From: Pseudomonadota bacterium
GTDB taxonomy: Bacteria; Pseudomonadota; Alphaproteobacteria; Acetobacterales; Acetobacteraceae
DNA: 5,527 nucleotides
Reading direction: 5' to 3'
Assembly: GCA_021819535.1 (NCBI GenBank)
Contig: JAKAQU010000215.1
Coordinates: 1 to 5,527, forward strand
The position numbers and the translations under genes were made by a program. Positions 5,465-5,527 of this stretch are shown here, piece by piece. Each line of letters starts with the position of its first letter. The stretch's first letter is position 1. The notes beneath the pieces were generated by a model. That model was not told the DNA's origin. It ran no database searches and worked only from the letters and a program-made list of their open reading frames with translations.

Positions 5465-5527
5465 GGCGTGGACGTGGTCAGCGGGTCGGCCGCCACCCCC
5501 CCGCGCTTGGCCTCGTAGATCACGATA
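5461..5527 (-). CDS. C-terminal 21 residues of an unidentified gene upstream of pgpA (cut by window edge)
   Basis: On the minus strand one frame is open from the right edge to a TGA at 5463-5461, which overlaps the pgpA ATG as ATGA. The visible residues begin IVIYEAKRGG and end TTSTP. I do not recognise the protein. It does not look like the end of IspDF or ThiL, the pgpA neighbours I considered. The fragment contains a run of seven G (seven C on the plus strand, 5496-5502). Support for its being coding is the open frame, the ATGA junction and the lack of a ribosome-binding site for pgpA. The piece is very short, so the call is tentative. Confidence 0.5.
   Translation of the reverse strand, partial: IVIYEAKRGGVAADPLTTSTP

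Noticed and set aside
1..5527. CRISPR array, tRNA, rRNA, insertion sequence or attachment site
   Set aside because: I read both strands for regular repeats, cloverleaf-like stems, transposase genes and terminal inverted repeats, and found none.

Overview
The window is a GC-rich piece of chromosome carrying ordinary housekeeping genes. The gene set (lipA followed by a COQ10/RatA-type START protein, and a pgpA-pncC pair), the high GC content and the closely packed or overlapping genes all suggest an alphaproteobacterium. Rhodospirillales/Acetobacteraceae is my best guess, but this is inferred from gene content and protein style only.

Left end, minus strand: the first 447 codons of an L-lactate/glycolate permease (LctP/LldP family). 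It runs off the left edge and lacks roughly the last 100 residues. A 216-bp spacer (1344-1559) separates it from a divergent plus-strand operon. The spacer holds a weak candidate promoter, a small inverted repeat and a 16-bp-period direct repeat.

Middle, plus strand: lipA (lipoyl synthase), a COQ10/RatA-like START-domain protein and an L-threonine aldolase. Their junctions are TAATG and TGATG, each overlapping by one base, so translation is probably coupled. After a 67-bp structured leader comes a 76-aa exported protein with a His/Lys-rich block and an Ala/Pro tail. Its composition resembles the acid-shock protein Asr. It ends at a hairpin region in which the 3' half of a rho-independent terminator is duplicated in tandem.

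Right end, minus strand: pgpA (phosphatidylglycerophosphatase A) and pncC (the CinA C-terminal-type nicotinamide-nucleotide amidohydrolase), converging on the terminator. They overlap by ATGA. pgpA in turn overlaps by ATGA the last 21 codons of an unidentified upstream gene cut by the window edge.

Together the genes cover lactate uptake, lipoate cofactor synthesis, probable ubiquinone handling, threonine/glycine interconversion, phosphatidylglycerol synthesis and NAD-cycle salvage. I found no mobile element, CRISPR array, tRNA, rRNA or defence system, and no convincing new multi-gene system. The points worth a second look are the threonine aldolase inside the lipA operon, the inferred rearrangement separating lipA-COQ10 from pncC-pgpA, the Asr-like small protein and the duplicated terminator.
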